From the NCBI GenBank assembly GCA_003641405.1, contig QNAF01000138.1, positions 1 to 6,980 on the forward strand: a DNA stretch of 6,980 bases, in the 5' to 3' direction. Shown piece by piece: positions 1 through 5,906 of this stretch (positions are counted from its first letter, which is position 1; every line of letters begins with the position of its first letter). Made by a program: the position numbers and the translations under genes. Source of the stretch: Candidatus Zixiibacteriota bacterium. Its GTDB lineage: Bacteria; Zixibacteria; MSB-5A5; GN15; FEB-12. The notes beneath the pieces are model-generated. The model was not told where the DNA came from, searched no databases, and worked only from the letters and a program-made list of their open reading frames with translations.

Positions 1-306
1 ATCGCAACTATCATGGCTGGGGTGGCGAGTCTCGGACGACACTTGTGCGATACACCAAGAAAACGCAAGCGCGCATACTGTCCTAATCTGAGACCACACC
101 CAACCTAAAGTTAGCGCCTATGGTTTTCAGCCCTGGATCAGCGAGAGCCTACCACACATTTGTCTATATCCGCAAGGACTTGCTCGTCAGCATGGACAGC
201 ACTACATCTGACCCTTACTACATTCCGTGAACAATGCTTTCCAGAATTACACTGCCCGACAGACATCCTCGTCTGCCGGGCTTTCTGTTTGGAGTTAAGA
301 GTCCTA
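1..306. other. Left-edge stretch without a convincing gene
   Basis: About 300 bases beyond the stop codon of the GYD-domain gene. No minus-strand frame of useful length exists here. On the plus strand all three frames are open at the left edge and close early, the third one with TAA at 84-86. That frame would be a 27-codon tail of a gene entering from the left, but nothing in its translation is recognisable. The only clear structure is the hairpin with a T-rich tail at 254-290. I see no tRNA-like or rRNA-like sequence. Confidence 0.5.
254..290 (+). terminator. Rho-independent terminator-like hairpin
   Basis: An 11-base arm (254-264, GCCCGACAGAC) and its near-complement (271-281, GTCTGCCGGGC) enclose a 6-base loop and are followed by TTTCTGTTT at 282-290. 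Read on the plus strand this is a stem with one A/C mismatch and a U-rich tail, the classic intrinsic terminator layout. Read on the minus strand the mismatch becomes a G-U wobble, so the stem is complete, but no U tract follows. It lies 26 bases beyond the stop of the minus-strand GYD gene, so it may serve that gene as a weak 3' end. By its tail it points to a plus-strand transcript arriving from the left, between converging genes. Confidence 0.6.
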
Positions 307-636
307 TCAGTCTTCGTCGGGGGCTATGGTGTCTGCTATTTCCATCAGCCGGTTGTTGGGAATAGCCACCCAACTCTCTACTTGGTGCGCCCCGGCAGCT
401 CGGGATAGAAGCGAGACTACCGCGGCTGTTTCTTCGTCAGGCGCTTCGTAAAGGTCCATGAAATCCCACTGTCCCAGGAGGGCATAGTGGCCCAGGAACT
501 TTACATCCGGACACTTGCTTTTCACGTCGGCCAGCCACTGACTCTCTTTCCTGACACGGTTCTTAAGCTTGCTGGCAACCTCGATGATGTCGGCATTCTG
601 TGGACACATCTTGGTCATTAGCACAAAAGTCTTCAT
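307..636 (-). CDS. GYD-domain protein
   Basis: A 109-residue cytosolic protein matching the small GYD-domain family (alpha/beta, dimeric ferredoxin-like fold by family knowledge; biochemical role unknown). The N-terminal strand KTFVLMTKM opens the domain. The central block LLGQWDFMDLYEAPDEETAA (residues about 53-72) corresponds to the family's signature, usually G-[GP]-Y-D-x-[VL]-x-[VI]-x-EAPDEE. Here the signature tyrosine is replaced by tryptophan (GQWD). A helix and the last strand follow (VSLLSRAAGAHQVESWVAI, about 74-92). The length fits the family. The ATG start is firm because a near-perfect Shine-Dalgarno (AAAGGAGGT) sits 5 bases upstream. The gene is monocistronic, with a leader of about 120 bases that may fold over the ribosome site. 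The family assignment is solid; the function is not established. Confidence 0.88.
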   Translation of the reverse strand: MKTFVLMTKMCPQNADIIEVASKLKNRVRKESQWLADVKSKCPDVKFLGHYALLGQWDFMDLYEAPDEETAAVVSLLSRAAGAHQVESWVAIPNNRLMEIADTIAPDED

Positions 637-640
637 ATGG

Positions 641-702
641 TACCTCCTTTAACGGCAAAGCTACGTTCACCGGCGATGTCATGTCCTGATGATTCGGAGG
701 TA
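641..702 (-). promoter_or_regulatory. Shine-Dalgarno and complementary leader segment of the GYD gene
   Basis: The minus-strand transcript carries AAAGGAGGT (plus positions 642-650) just before the start codon. Upstream in the same leader is TACCTCC (plus positions 696-702), an exact reverse complement of the GGAGGTA at 641-647. Pairing would give a 7-bp stem, one mismatch and a further G-C pair, with a 48-base loop, and would hide the ribosome-binding site. This is visible in the sequence. That it regulates translation is inference. Confidence 0.4.
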
Positions 703-761
703 TCTTCTGTCTGTTGCGCGTGCGTAGATGGTATTCTCCGGCAATCACCGGTAACACTTAC

Positions 762-767
762 AATATA
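762..767 (-). promoter_or_regulatory. Candidate -10 box for the GYD gene
   Basis: Minus-strand TATATT (5 of 6 to TATAAT) lies in an AT-rich segment with an A/T run at 791-798 upstream. No good -35 hexamer is found at 16-18 bases (best CTATCA, 3 of 6). If used, the transcript would start near 755 and have a leader of about 120 bases. The surrounding 8-mer CGTATATT is the same as at the stronger promoter at 5907-5934. Confidence 0.3.
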
Positions 768-841
768 CGGTATTTTTCTGATTTTGATAGAAAAAAAAGA
801 GGGCGCCAGAGGAAGTGTGTGAAGATCAATGTAGCCGGGGG

Positions 842-2053
842 TTAACGGCTTTCGAGGAAAGTCAGATACTCTTTGGCCCAGCGATCACGACGGTGGAAGC
901 GGTTGGCGTGGTCGTGGTATTTCTGACCCAGCGTACAGCCATCGATACGGCCGTCTCTCAGCTTGAGTATAAGCTCACACAGTTTGTCAGCGCCGTCGCT
1001 GGTAAATGCCAGAGCACCACCGGCAGCCTCAAGTTCACGAATAGCTTCGCCATCGTGTGAGCCAAACAATATCGGACGACCGGAGGCCATGTATTCGAAC
1101 AACTTGGCCGGAATCGTTCCGCGTGAGATCGGCACTTCACGAAGGCTCTCGATCAGAACGTCAGAAGCCTTCAGAAAATACGGTATTTTCTCCAGGGGTT
1201 GTGACCCAACAAACCGGATGTTATTCAGGTTGTATTCCTGTGTCATGTTTTCGAGAACAGAACGTTTTTCACCGTCCCCGACAAACACAAACTGAATATC
1301 CTGGTGCTCAGCCAATCGACGCGCTGCTTCGACAACAGTCTCCAACTTGTGCGCCCACCCAAGAGTGCCGGAATACAGAATCAAGAACTTGTCGCGCCAG
1401 CCGAATTCCGTACGTATGCCGTTCTGGTCGGATGTTGCAAACTCCTCGGAGAAACCAGACAGCACCGTGGCGATATTCTTCGACGGGATACCGATAGTCT
1501 TCAGATAGGTGTTAATGCCTTCCGTTGCCACCACAATCTTCTCAGCACGGCGGTACATGGAGTGCATCATCAATTTCAAGGCACGAGTGAACAGGGAAGG
1601 CTTAAGGTTTCCGAAATCTTCGCTGGATTCCGGCTGAAGGTCACGCACTTCAATCACAAACCGAGCCCGCTTGATCTTGCTGAGGATCCAGCCAATAAGT
1701 GGAGTATTGACTGGCGGTGTTGATGCCAGCACAATATCAAACTTACCCTTGATACGGAAGGAATTGATGAGGCTGGTGATCAGGAAAGTGACAAACCCGA
1801 TCATCCTCTTGCCAGGGTTGCTATTGGGAGCTGGCAAAACCCAGCTTCGGTATACCTTGACCCCTTCCATATCTTCGACCTGGAAGAACTTGCCCTGATA
1901 TTTCTTCGGCACAATGCCATCAGGATAATTGGGCACAGCTGTAAGTACAGATACCTCGTTGCCCTGACGGACAAAGTACCTGGCAAATTCGAATAACCTT
2001 CGAACCGCCCCCTTCTCGGGCGGAAAATGCTGTGCAACTATGAGGATTCTCAT
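842..2053 (-). CDS. Glycosyltransferase family 4, WbuB-like
   Basis: A GT-B fold glycosyltransferase that moves a sugar from a nucleotide donor to a lipid- or saccharide-linked acceptor, typically in O-antigen, capsule or exopolysaccharide assembly on the cytoplasmic side of the inner membrane. Counting from the ATG at 2053 (403 residues): N-terminal Rossmann half starting MRILIVAQHFPPE with the PNYPDG motif near 41-46 and ASTPP near 110-114. The C-terminal half has YSGTLGWAH near 227-235, FVGDGE near 257-262, and the donor-site block TIPAKLFEYMASGRP near 313-327 followed by GEAIRELEAAGG. The longer frame starts at a TTG at 2098. I prefer 2053 because the conserved first strand begins there and GGGAAAG lies 3 bases upstream; ATG 2071 is the alternative. 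There are no neighbouring polysaccharide genes in the window. Donor and acceptor cannot be read from the sequence. Confidence 0.9.
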   Translation of the reverse strand: MRILIVAQHFPPEKGAVRRLFEFARYFVRQGNEVSVLTAVPNYPDGIVPKKYQGKFFQVEDMEGVKVYRSWVLPAPNSNPGKRMIGFVTFLITSLINSFRIKGKFDIVLASTPPVNTPLIGWILSKIKRARFVIEVRDLQPESSEDFGNLKPSLFTRALKLMMHSMYRRAEKIVVATEGINTYLKTIGIPSKNIATVLSGFSEEFATSDQNGIRTEFGWRDKFLILYSGTLGWAHKLETVVEAARRLAEHQDIQFVFVGDGEKRSVLENMTQEYNLNNIRFVGSQPLEKIPYFLKASDVLIESLREVPISRGTIPAKLFEYMASGRPILFGSHDGEAIRELEAAGGALAFTSDGADKLCELILKLRDGRIDGCTLGQKYHDHANRFHRRDRWAKEYLTFLESR

Positions 2054-2069
2054 ATTCTTTCCCAGCGGC

Positions 2070-2098
2070 ATTTTAGGGGTTTTTGAAGTTACAGGCAA
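2070..2098 (-). promoter_or_regulatory. Candidate promoter of the glycosyltransferase gene
   Basis: On the minus strand TTGCCT (2098-2093) and TAAAAT (2075-2070) are separated by 17 bases, matching the sigma-70 consensus at 4 and 5 of 6 positions. Transcription would begin near 2063, leaving only a short leader before the ATG at 2053. This would rule out the ATG at 2071 and the TTG at 2098 as starts. The very short leader makes the assignment uncertain. Confidence 0.3.
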
Positions 2099-2285
2099 GG
2101 CATTTTTCGGCCAAGTTGTTTTTTTTCAGGCAGTTATGCCACTCAGGACAAGCAGGGGGCATTGAAGCGCTTGCCTGTATTAGGTTATGCTGCAAGCAAT
2201 TGGGCTGTTACTGACGGGTTTGAAGACGGTATCTACAAGACTACCGCAGGCTCGCAGAATAGCCAGCACGTTCTCTGTCATACTG

Positions 2286-2332
2286 CCTGTCGAAGCATAG
2301 TGCGTTGTTTGACCACTTCACCCTTCGACAGG
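2286..2332. repeat. Inverted repeat, REP/MITE-like
   Basis: CCTGTCGAAG at 2286-2295 is the exact reverse complement of CTTCGACAGG at 2323-2332. Inside them AGTG (2299-2302) pairs with CACT (2314-2317), so the whole forms a two-part stem with a 3/5 internal loop and an 11-base terminal loop. There is no T tract directly after it on either strand, so it is not a standard terminator. CTTCGACAGG-type arms are, from memory, frequent in extragenic palindromes of several bacteria; copy number in this genome is unknown. Confidence 0.6.
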
Positions 2333-2338
2333 GGGTCT

Positions 2339-2424
2339 GTTGAAAAAACCACTACTTCCAGATATTCATATTCGGGTGACGGTGCTGCCAGGTATGAACA
2401 TCCGAGAAAGGTAATCTTTTCAAC
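2339..2424. repeat. Weak 8-bp dyad flanking 70 bases
   Basis: GTTGAAAA at 2339-2346 and TTTTCAAC at 2417-2424 are perfect reverse complements. Between them TTCATA (2365-2370) and TATGAA (2393-2398) form a second dyad. The nested arrangement directly next to the 2286-2332 palindrome suggests one composite element of about 140 bases. Each dyad alone could be chance. Confidence 0.3.
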
Positions 2425-2454
2425 AATATTCTAAATCGTCTCGTCTGTACGTAG

Positions 2455-3390
2455 TTACAGATACTCCTGAAGAGCACCTGTCAGTCTATTCAAATGCATT
2501 GAACCTTCAATGGCTACTGCGGCAAGGTACAGAGGCACACGCCACAAGTCGCGTCGCTCAGAGAATCCTGAATCAATCGGGATTTCTTCCCTGTAGCCAT
2601 CAAAGACAGCATCCGGTACAGGCTGCCAGCTATCAATGAGGGCCAGATCCCACTCGGGGTTACCATAGAAAATTGCCGGATCTATGACAAAAGATCCTTC
2701 CGCTGTACTTATGAAATTGTTCTGTTGCGCATCTCCGTGCAGAAGCGCAGGTGTGATTTCAGGACCGCACAGCTCCGGAAGGCGCGAAATCAGCAACTCT
2801 ACTTTTGAAACAACTGAGGGAGGGAGGTTTCCGGAATCGGTAGCAATCTTTAGCATGGGCAAAAGGCGCCGTTCTCTGTAGAAAGTCGCCAAATTCTGCG
2901 TAGGCGTGTTGTCCTGGTGGAGAGGCCCCCAGAAGCCGTTCCTTTCGAAACCACAACTATCGCCTTTTACTCGATGGATACGCGCCAGAGTTTCCCCGAT
3001 TTGCCTCCATTGGTTAGGGCCACGCTTGACGGTTTCTACCGCTTCCATGATAAGCAGCGCCCCGCTTTTCACTTCCACAATACCTACAGGATGTGGTATG
3101 CGGACACCTGCCTGTTTCGAAAGAGTCTGCAAAGCTGACAGCTCAATCTCGAATTGTTTCTTGGCATCATTCGATTGACTGTATTTGAAGAAAACCCCAG
3201 ACGTTCCGTCTGATACAATAGCGCAATGGTGACAAGCGAATTCCGAAAAATCATCCTCGCTCACAATTCTCCACTTACACCCCTTGTAATCAGATACAGC
3301 TTTTGTAATAGAAACGCGAAGGGGGTCGTCTAACCAACTGATCGGTCCGGATCTGACCCGTGGAATACTTTGTTCGTTATCATTAGTCAT
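2455..3390 (-). CDS. Fructosamine-3-kinase family protein
   Basis: A 311-residue soluble kinase of the fructosamine/ketosamine-3-kinase family, part of the APH-like protein-kinase fold. Family members phosphorylate sugar-derived adducts on protein lysines so that they fall off (deglycation); some bacterial members act on small metabolites. Visible features: ATP-binding lysine in VFFKY (Lys69), a likely partner Glu near 83, the hinge-type LLIMEAV (112-118), family blocks CGFERNGFWG (146-155) and FYRERRLLP (170-178), catalytic loop LLHGDAQQNN (217-225, with Asp220 and Asn225), metal-binding VIDP (235-238), and FYGNPEWDLAL (241-251). All key residues are present. The N-terminus is about 20 residues longer than usual (family roughly 290). 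The ATG at 3390 has no recognisable Shine-Dalgarno. GC is near 53% in a counted line. The family is certain; the substrate is unknown. Confidence 0.9.
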   Translation of the reverse strand: MTNDNEQSIPRVRSGPISWLDDPLRVSITKAVSDYKGCKWRIVSEDDFSEFACHHCAIVSDGTSGVFFKYSQSNDAKKQFEIELSALQTLSKQAGVRIPHPVGIVEVKSGALLIMEAVETVKRGPNQWRQIGETLARIHRVKGDSCGFERNGFWGPLHQDNTPTQNLATFYRERRLLPMLKIATDSGNLPPSVVSKVELLISRLPELCGPEITPALLHGDAQQNNFISTAEGSFVIDPAIFYGNPEWDLALIDSWQPVPDAVFDGYREEIPIDSGFSERRDLWRVPLYLAAVAIEGSMHLNRLTGALQEYL

Positions 3391-3418
3391 ATACAGTAGC
3401 AGTAGGGAAGGATGTCAA
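3390..3418 (-). promoter_or_regulatory. TTGACA box abutting the kinase start
   Basis: Minus-strand TTGACA (3418-3413) is a perfect -35 hexamer. Seventeen bases on is TGTATA (3395-3390, 3 of 6), or at 19 bases TATATG (4 of 6), which overlaps the annotated ATG. If this promoter is real, the transcript would start at or just inside the coding frame, implying a leaderless message or a start further in, although no in-frame ATG follows soon. The match could also be chance. Confidence 0.25.
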
Positions 3419-3473
3419 CCCGATGTAAGCTCATTCTCAGGTCTAACAGCGTCGGTGCCAGTAATGCCCCGAA

Positions 3474-4547
3474 CTACTTCCATGGACACTCAACCTTCAA
3501 TGAGTCCAGCACAGAGCGGGTATGAATCACTGCCGTGGAATCGCTTGTGTTCTCGATATCGATTCTAACGGAAGCAACCCTACCTGCATTGCCTTTGCAG
3601 GCCAGTGGAACATAAACGCGTCTTGGATTTGAATTCTGTTGATAACCCGATACCACGAATGCAGAACTACTGGATCGGTCAACAACACAGTCATTATCTG
3701 CATGCGTCGCCAAGTACTCCTGCACAGCGCTCAATGCACTTGGATAATAAGGGAAACTGTGCCATTCACGTGTAGTCGGCAGTTTAAATGAAGTCACAAA
3801 GTTCATCGAGCGCATAGCTGAGAAGCATGCATCAAAATCGGAGCAATCTCTTCCAGACGATACGAACAGGCGGTTCTTATAAAACCTAGCGTAGCTGATA
3901 CCAACCTGAGTCCTGAATTCACGTATCTGTGGAACTGGACATCTACTCAAGAATGACTCTAGCTGATCAAGAAGGCCCTGTTGAGTAAAACAAAGCTTGA
4001 CGGTCCACTTTCTTAATGATCCAAGAGGCCCTGTATCATCCCACGCCATTCTGTATATCAGTGTATCTCCCGTAGTGGATAACAGTTCTATCGAATAGAG
4101 ATTCTCGGTTCCTTGCAAGTTGGCGGAATGTAATTCGACGTTGCTGTGAAACACTTGAAGAACCTTGTGGCTCTCAATATGCGACACTACGTAGCGAAAT
4201 GATGTGAGTGTTTTCCTGATCTCCGTCTTGTTCAAGAGCGTATCCTCATGGAATCTCATCACAACATCATATGTGTAGGCGATTCCAATTGACGAGGTAT
4301 CAATAGGAACACTTAGCGCTACAACAACTGCTACAATACCACGGCTAGTCCCCATGTTCACAGTTATCGACAAGATTGGCCAATCGACAAACAACTCCTG
4401 CAGTATACTCTGCCGTGATGCCAGTAGTTCATAGTGCTCTGGGTTCTCTACGCGCGTGAATATATCACCGGATGGAGGTGTAGCAATGGCGTTCTCTGTC
4501 AGCATCAGTGTGAACAAGAAAATCAGAGCTATGTTCTTTGGGGACAT
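3474..4547 (-). CDS. Secreted or periplasmic protein of unknown function
   Basis: A 357-residue protein I do not recognise. It begins with a typical signal peptide: a short charged start (MSPKN), a hydrophobic core (IALIFLFTLML, 6-16) and an AIA|TP cleavage site near residue 22. There is no lipobox cysteine, so it is likely released to the periplasm or beyond. The mature part alternates hydrophobic and polar residues (about 72-105), consistent with beta-strands. Six cysteine-containing spots occur in the C-terminal half, including a DCSDFDAC pair and a C-terminal ECPWK, which may form disulfides. The ATG at 4547 is supported by GAGGG five bases upstream. It is a single gene with its own TATAAT, 83 bases ahead of the kinase gene. 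GC is lower than in the neighbours (26/60 and 27/60 in two counted lines), which may hint at transfer. Confidence 0.8.
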   Translation of the reverse strand: MSPKNIALIFLFTLMLTENAIATPPSGDIFTRVENPEHYELLASRQSILQELFVDWPILSITVNMGTSRGIVAVVVALSVPIDTSSIGIAYTYDVVMRFHEDTLLNKTEIRKTLTSFRYVVSHIESHKVLQVFHSNVELHSANLQGTENLYSIELLSTTGDTLIYRMAWDDTGPLGSLRKWTVKLCFTQQGLLDQLESFLSRCPVPQIREFRTQVGISYARFYKNRLFVSSGRDCSDFDACFSAMRSMNFVTSFKLPTTREWHSFPYYPSALSAVQEYLATHADNDCVVDRSSSSAFVVSGYQQNSNPRRVYVPLACKGNAGRVASVRIDIENTSDSTAVIHTRSVLDSLKVECPWK

Positions 4548-4552
4548 ATGAA

Positions 4553-4557
4553 CCCTC
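4553..4557 (-). promoter_or_regulatory. Ribosome-binding site of the secreted protein
   Basis: Minus-strand GAGGG sits five bases before the ATG at 4547 and fixes that start; the signal peptide beginning directly at this Met agrees. Confidence 0.6.
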
Positions 4558-4591
4558 AGTCAAAACGCTAGTATGTAAGACACTATCTCAT

Positions 4592-4597
4592 ATTATA
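4592..4597 (-). promoter_or_regulatory. Candidate -10 box, TATAAT
   Basis: A perfect minus-strand TATAAT lies 45 bases before the start of the secreted-protein gene. The matching -35 position (CATTAT at 17 bases) is poor. It separates this gene from the operon that ends at 4680, where I see no clear terminator hairpin. Confidence 0.4.
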
Positions 4598-4679
4598 GAG
4601 ACGCGGAACCTATGATAATGGTGCAGAGCGAGTAATGGCGGCATGGCTAGTTCATACCCAAATCTATCTCCGCCCCAAT

Positions 4680-5129
4680 TCATCCACCGTCTTCAAGCTC
4701 TTCTCTGACTTCCTCCGGTACTTCCATCTTGGGAGTGAAAACGCCCAAATAGCGCTGGTACCATTTCCATTTCTTCTTTTCCTGCTTGTACCACTTCTTG
4801 TAGATCTTCTCCCTCCTGGCAGCCACCACATCCATCTCTTCGATTCTGAGAATCATTATCTCAATCGTCTCACGCTTCTCAAGCGCCATCCTGAGATTAT
4901 CGTAGTCCGAGATATTGAATACCGCCTGAACGACCGGCTCAAAAAACACCATCACCTGCGAGCCAATAAAGTTCAACGGTTTGACCGACTCCAAAAACAT
5001 GATAGCCGGAACAGTCATCCCCTTATCGACCACCTTGCGGGCCAGTTTGACAATGACAGCTTCCTGTTCTTCCGGCAGTATCCCCTTGCCGGAATCCGGC
5101 AGGTCCAATCCACCCTTGAGAAAACTCAT
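4680..5129 (-). CDS. Conserved-type hypothetical protein, last gene of a three-gene cassette
   Basis: A 149-residue soluble protein of unknown function. The middle (residues about 40-100) reads like one compact helical domain: PAIMFLESVKPLNFIGSQ (41-58), MVFFEPVVQAVF (60-71), then LRMALEKRETIEIMILRIEE (79-98). From memory, short proteins with a similar FLESVKPLNFIGSQ-type block occur in other uncultured or anaerobic bacteria, but I cannot name a family. The C-terminus is very basic and aromatic (YKKWYKQEKKKWKWYQRY, 110-127) and then acidic. This is a plausible surface for contacting membrane phospholipid or nucleic acid. The ATG overlaps the TGA of the preceding membrane-protein gene by four bases (ATGA), and GGTGG-like sequence lies upstream, so the two are translationally coupled and probably work together. 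Confidence 0.8.
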   Translation of the reverse strand: MSFLKGGLDLPDSGKGILPEEQEAVIVKLARKVVDKGMTVPAIMFLESVKPLNFIGSQVMVFFEPVVQAVFNISDYDNLRMALEKRETIEIMILRIEEMDVVAARREKIYKKWYKQEKKKWKWYQRYLGVFTPKMEVPEEVREELEDGG

Positions 5130-5647
5130 GCGCCCACCTTCCCACCGTTTGTCTGATCTGCCGCTTGTTCCTGCTTATCACTGATAATGCGACGTTTGAC
5201 AAATGCTTTGACCTCGTCGGCGTTGTCATTGAACATGATATACTGGCCGCGGAAATTCTCCAGCCGCGAAGGTTCCGCAAAAGTCGACAGCAGGAGACCG
5301 TTCTTGTCAGTGTAAGAGCTGCGGTAAATGTTCCACTCTCTGCGAATCGTCTGGGTGGTTGTCTTGATGATCACGTGTTTTTCAGTAAGTCGGAAAGTCG
5401 TCGGAAAATAGAACTTGGCCAGTGAAGCGAAAAGCACAAGAACACCAAATATCGCAAACAAGCGTGAGCCGGTCACGTTGTCAATGATGACACCGACCAG
5501 CGTTATGAACAGAGTTACTGCTATTGATACCCATGGGCGGCGCTTGACAGGATGACAGGTCCACTCAAGTGTTTCGCCTTCATCCTCAATTCCGGTCTCA
5601 GCGGTCGTGAGGCTGTGCGTTTGTTCTTCGGGCGAGTCCGTGCTCAT
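5126..5647 (-). CDS. Two-helix membrane protein with PH-like cytoplasmic tail
   Basis: A 173-residue inner-membrane protein. The acidic N-terminus (1-27) is followed by LEWTCHPVKRRPW (27-39). Then come two hydrophobic helices (about 40-56 and 62-80) joined by a tight DNVTGS turn. After them is a beta-rich domain (about 83-152): FRLTEKHVIIKTTTQTIRREW, a YTDKNGLLLSTF strand pair, then PSRLENFRGQYIMF and a helix DEVKAFVKRR. This order of hairpin membrane anchor plus a small beta domain resembles bacterial PH-type (bPH) proteins. The PSRLENFRG block looks highly conserved from memory, but I cannot give a family name. The ATG at 5647 lacks a good Shine-Dalgarno and lies 7 bases after the stop of the 68-residue gene, so it probably relies on translational coupling. 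Confidence 0.82.
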   Translation of the reverse strand: MSTDSPEEQTHSLTTAETGIEDEGETLEWTCHPVKRRPWVSIAVTLFITLVGVIIDNVTGSRLFAIFGVLVLFASLAKFYFPTTFRLTEKHVIIKTTTQTIRREWNIYRSSYTDKNGLLLSTFAEPSRLENFRGQYIMFNDNADEVKAFVKRRIISDKQEQAADQTNGGKVGA

Positions 5648-5654
5648 GATTTTG

Positions 5655-5861
5655 CTACATATCGTCCGGAGTGCGATATCGCTCTTTCTTGACAGTTTCC
5701 ATCATCTCGAGCAATTGCTTGGGCTCGATAATCTTCTTCTGGATCAGGAGTCTAACCAACGCCTCCTGTGCAAGGTTATTAGATAGCGCCAGTTCCTCAA
5801 AACTGACGTCCCGCTCCTTGCCGTCAATTACCATTTTCAGGGCGACTTTTTTTTCAGTCAT
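5655..5861 (-). CDS. Small 68-residue protein, first gene of the cassette
   Basis: A short cytosolic protein of unknown function. A basic start (MTEKKVALKMVIDGKERDV) gives a small beta-strand pair, then two amphipathic helices: FEELALSNNLAQEALVRLL (21-39) and a second one, EPKQLLEMMETVKKE (46-60). The segment ALVRLLIQKKIIEPKQLLEMM resembles the 'second helix plus next step' tails found in many small adaptor proteins. The start is well supported by GGAG six bases upstream of the ATG, and a good promoter precedes it. It leads the three-gene operon, with the membrane protein beginning 7 bases after its stop. An adaptor or regulatory subunit for the membrane partner is possible but is inference. 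Confidence 0.78.
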   Translation of the reverse strand: MTEKKVALKMVIDGKERDVSFEELALSNNLAQEALVRLLIQKKIIEPKQLLEMMETVKKERYRTPDDM

Positions 5862-5867
5862 ATACTA

Positions 5868-5871
5868 CTCC
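5868..5871 (-). promoter_or_regulatory. Ribosome-binding site of the 68-residue gene
   Basis: Minus-strand GGAG six bases before the ATG at 5861. It supports this short frame as a real gene. Confidence 0.5.
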
Positions 5872-5906
5872 AATTCCGTAGGGGGAGTTTCAGATCAATT
5901 TGGTGA

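Larger units (their letters stand above)
2099..2454. other. Gene-poor intergenic region with dyad repeats
   Basis: Roughly 350-400 bases separate the glycosyltransferase from the fructosamine-kinase gene. Frames here are short. A 33-codon minus-strand frame (ATG at 2281, TAA near 2180) starts right beside the inverted repeat and has no recognisable product or strong ribosome site. The region holds a 10-bp perfect inverted repeat at 2286-2332, an 8-bp dyad GTTGAAAA/TTTTCAAC at 2339-2424, and an inner TTCATA/TATGAA dyad at 2365-2398. This clustering looks like a dispersed intergenic repeat or a decayed small mobile element, not a gene. No transposase remnant was recognised. Confidence 0.5.

Noticed and set aside
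3..86. Plus-strand open tail (27 codons, TAA at 84-86) as the end of a gene from the left
   Set aside because: All three plus frames are open at the edge and the translation is not recognisable, so a gene cannot be claimed, though the terminator at 254 would fit one.
160..408. Plus-strand 82-codon open frame
   Set aside because: It begins at a TTG with no ribosome site, runs through the terminator hairpin and into the antisense of the well-supported GYD gene, and its translation resembles no family.
563..757. Minus-strand 64-codon frame through the GYD leader
   Set aside because: Starts at GTG without a ribosome site and overlaps the GYD start in another frame; best seen as leader sequence. 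A leader peptide is possible but unsupported.
791..848. Terminator for the glycosyltransferase gene before the T8 tract at 791-798
   Set aside because: A U tract is present on the minus strand but there is only the loop-less GGCGCC palindrome before it, no proper stem-loop.
1057..1723. Plus-strand frames of 146 and 139 codons inside the glycosyltransferase gene
   Set aside because: They are antisense to conserved GT-B motifs and overlap each other in different frames.
2180..2281. Minus-strand 33-codon frame next to the inverted repeat
   Set aside because: No good ribosome site, no recognisable product, and placed inside a region of repeats; likely chance.
2162..2434. Plus-strand 90-codon frame across the intergenic repeats
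   Set aside because: Starts without a ribosome site, runs through the palindromes, and has no family-like composition.
2444..2461. Hairpin TCTGTA/TACAGA at the kinase stop codon as a terminator
   Set aside because: Only 6 bp, overlaps the stop codon, and no U tract follows on the minus strand.
4635..5156. Plus-strand 173-codon frame opposite the 149-residue gene
   Set aside because: It is an antisense shadow: the minus-strand gene has coupling to its neighbour, a ribosome site and a domain-like sequence; the plus frame reads as His/Leu-rich low-quality protein.
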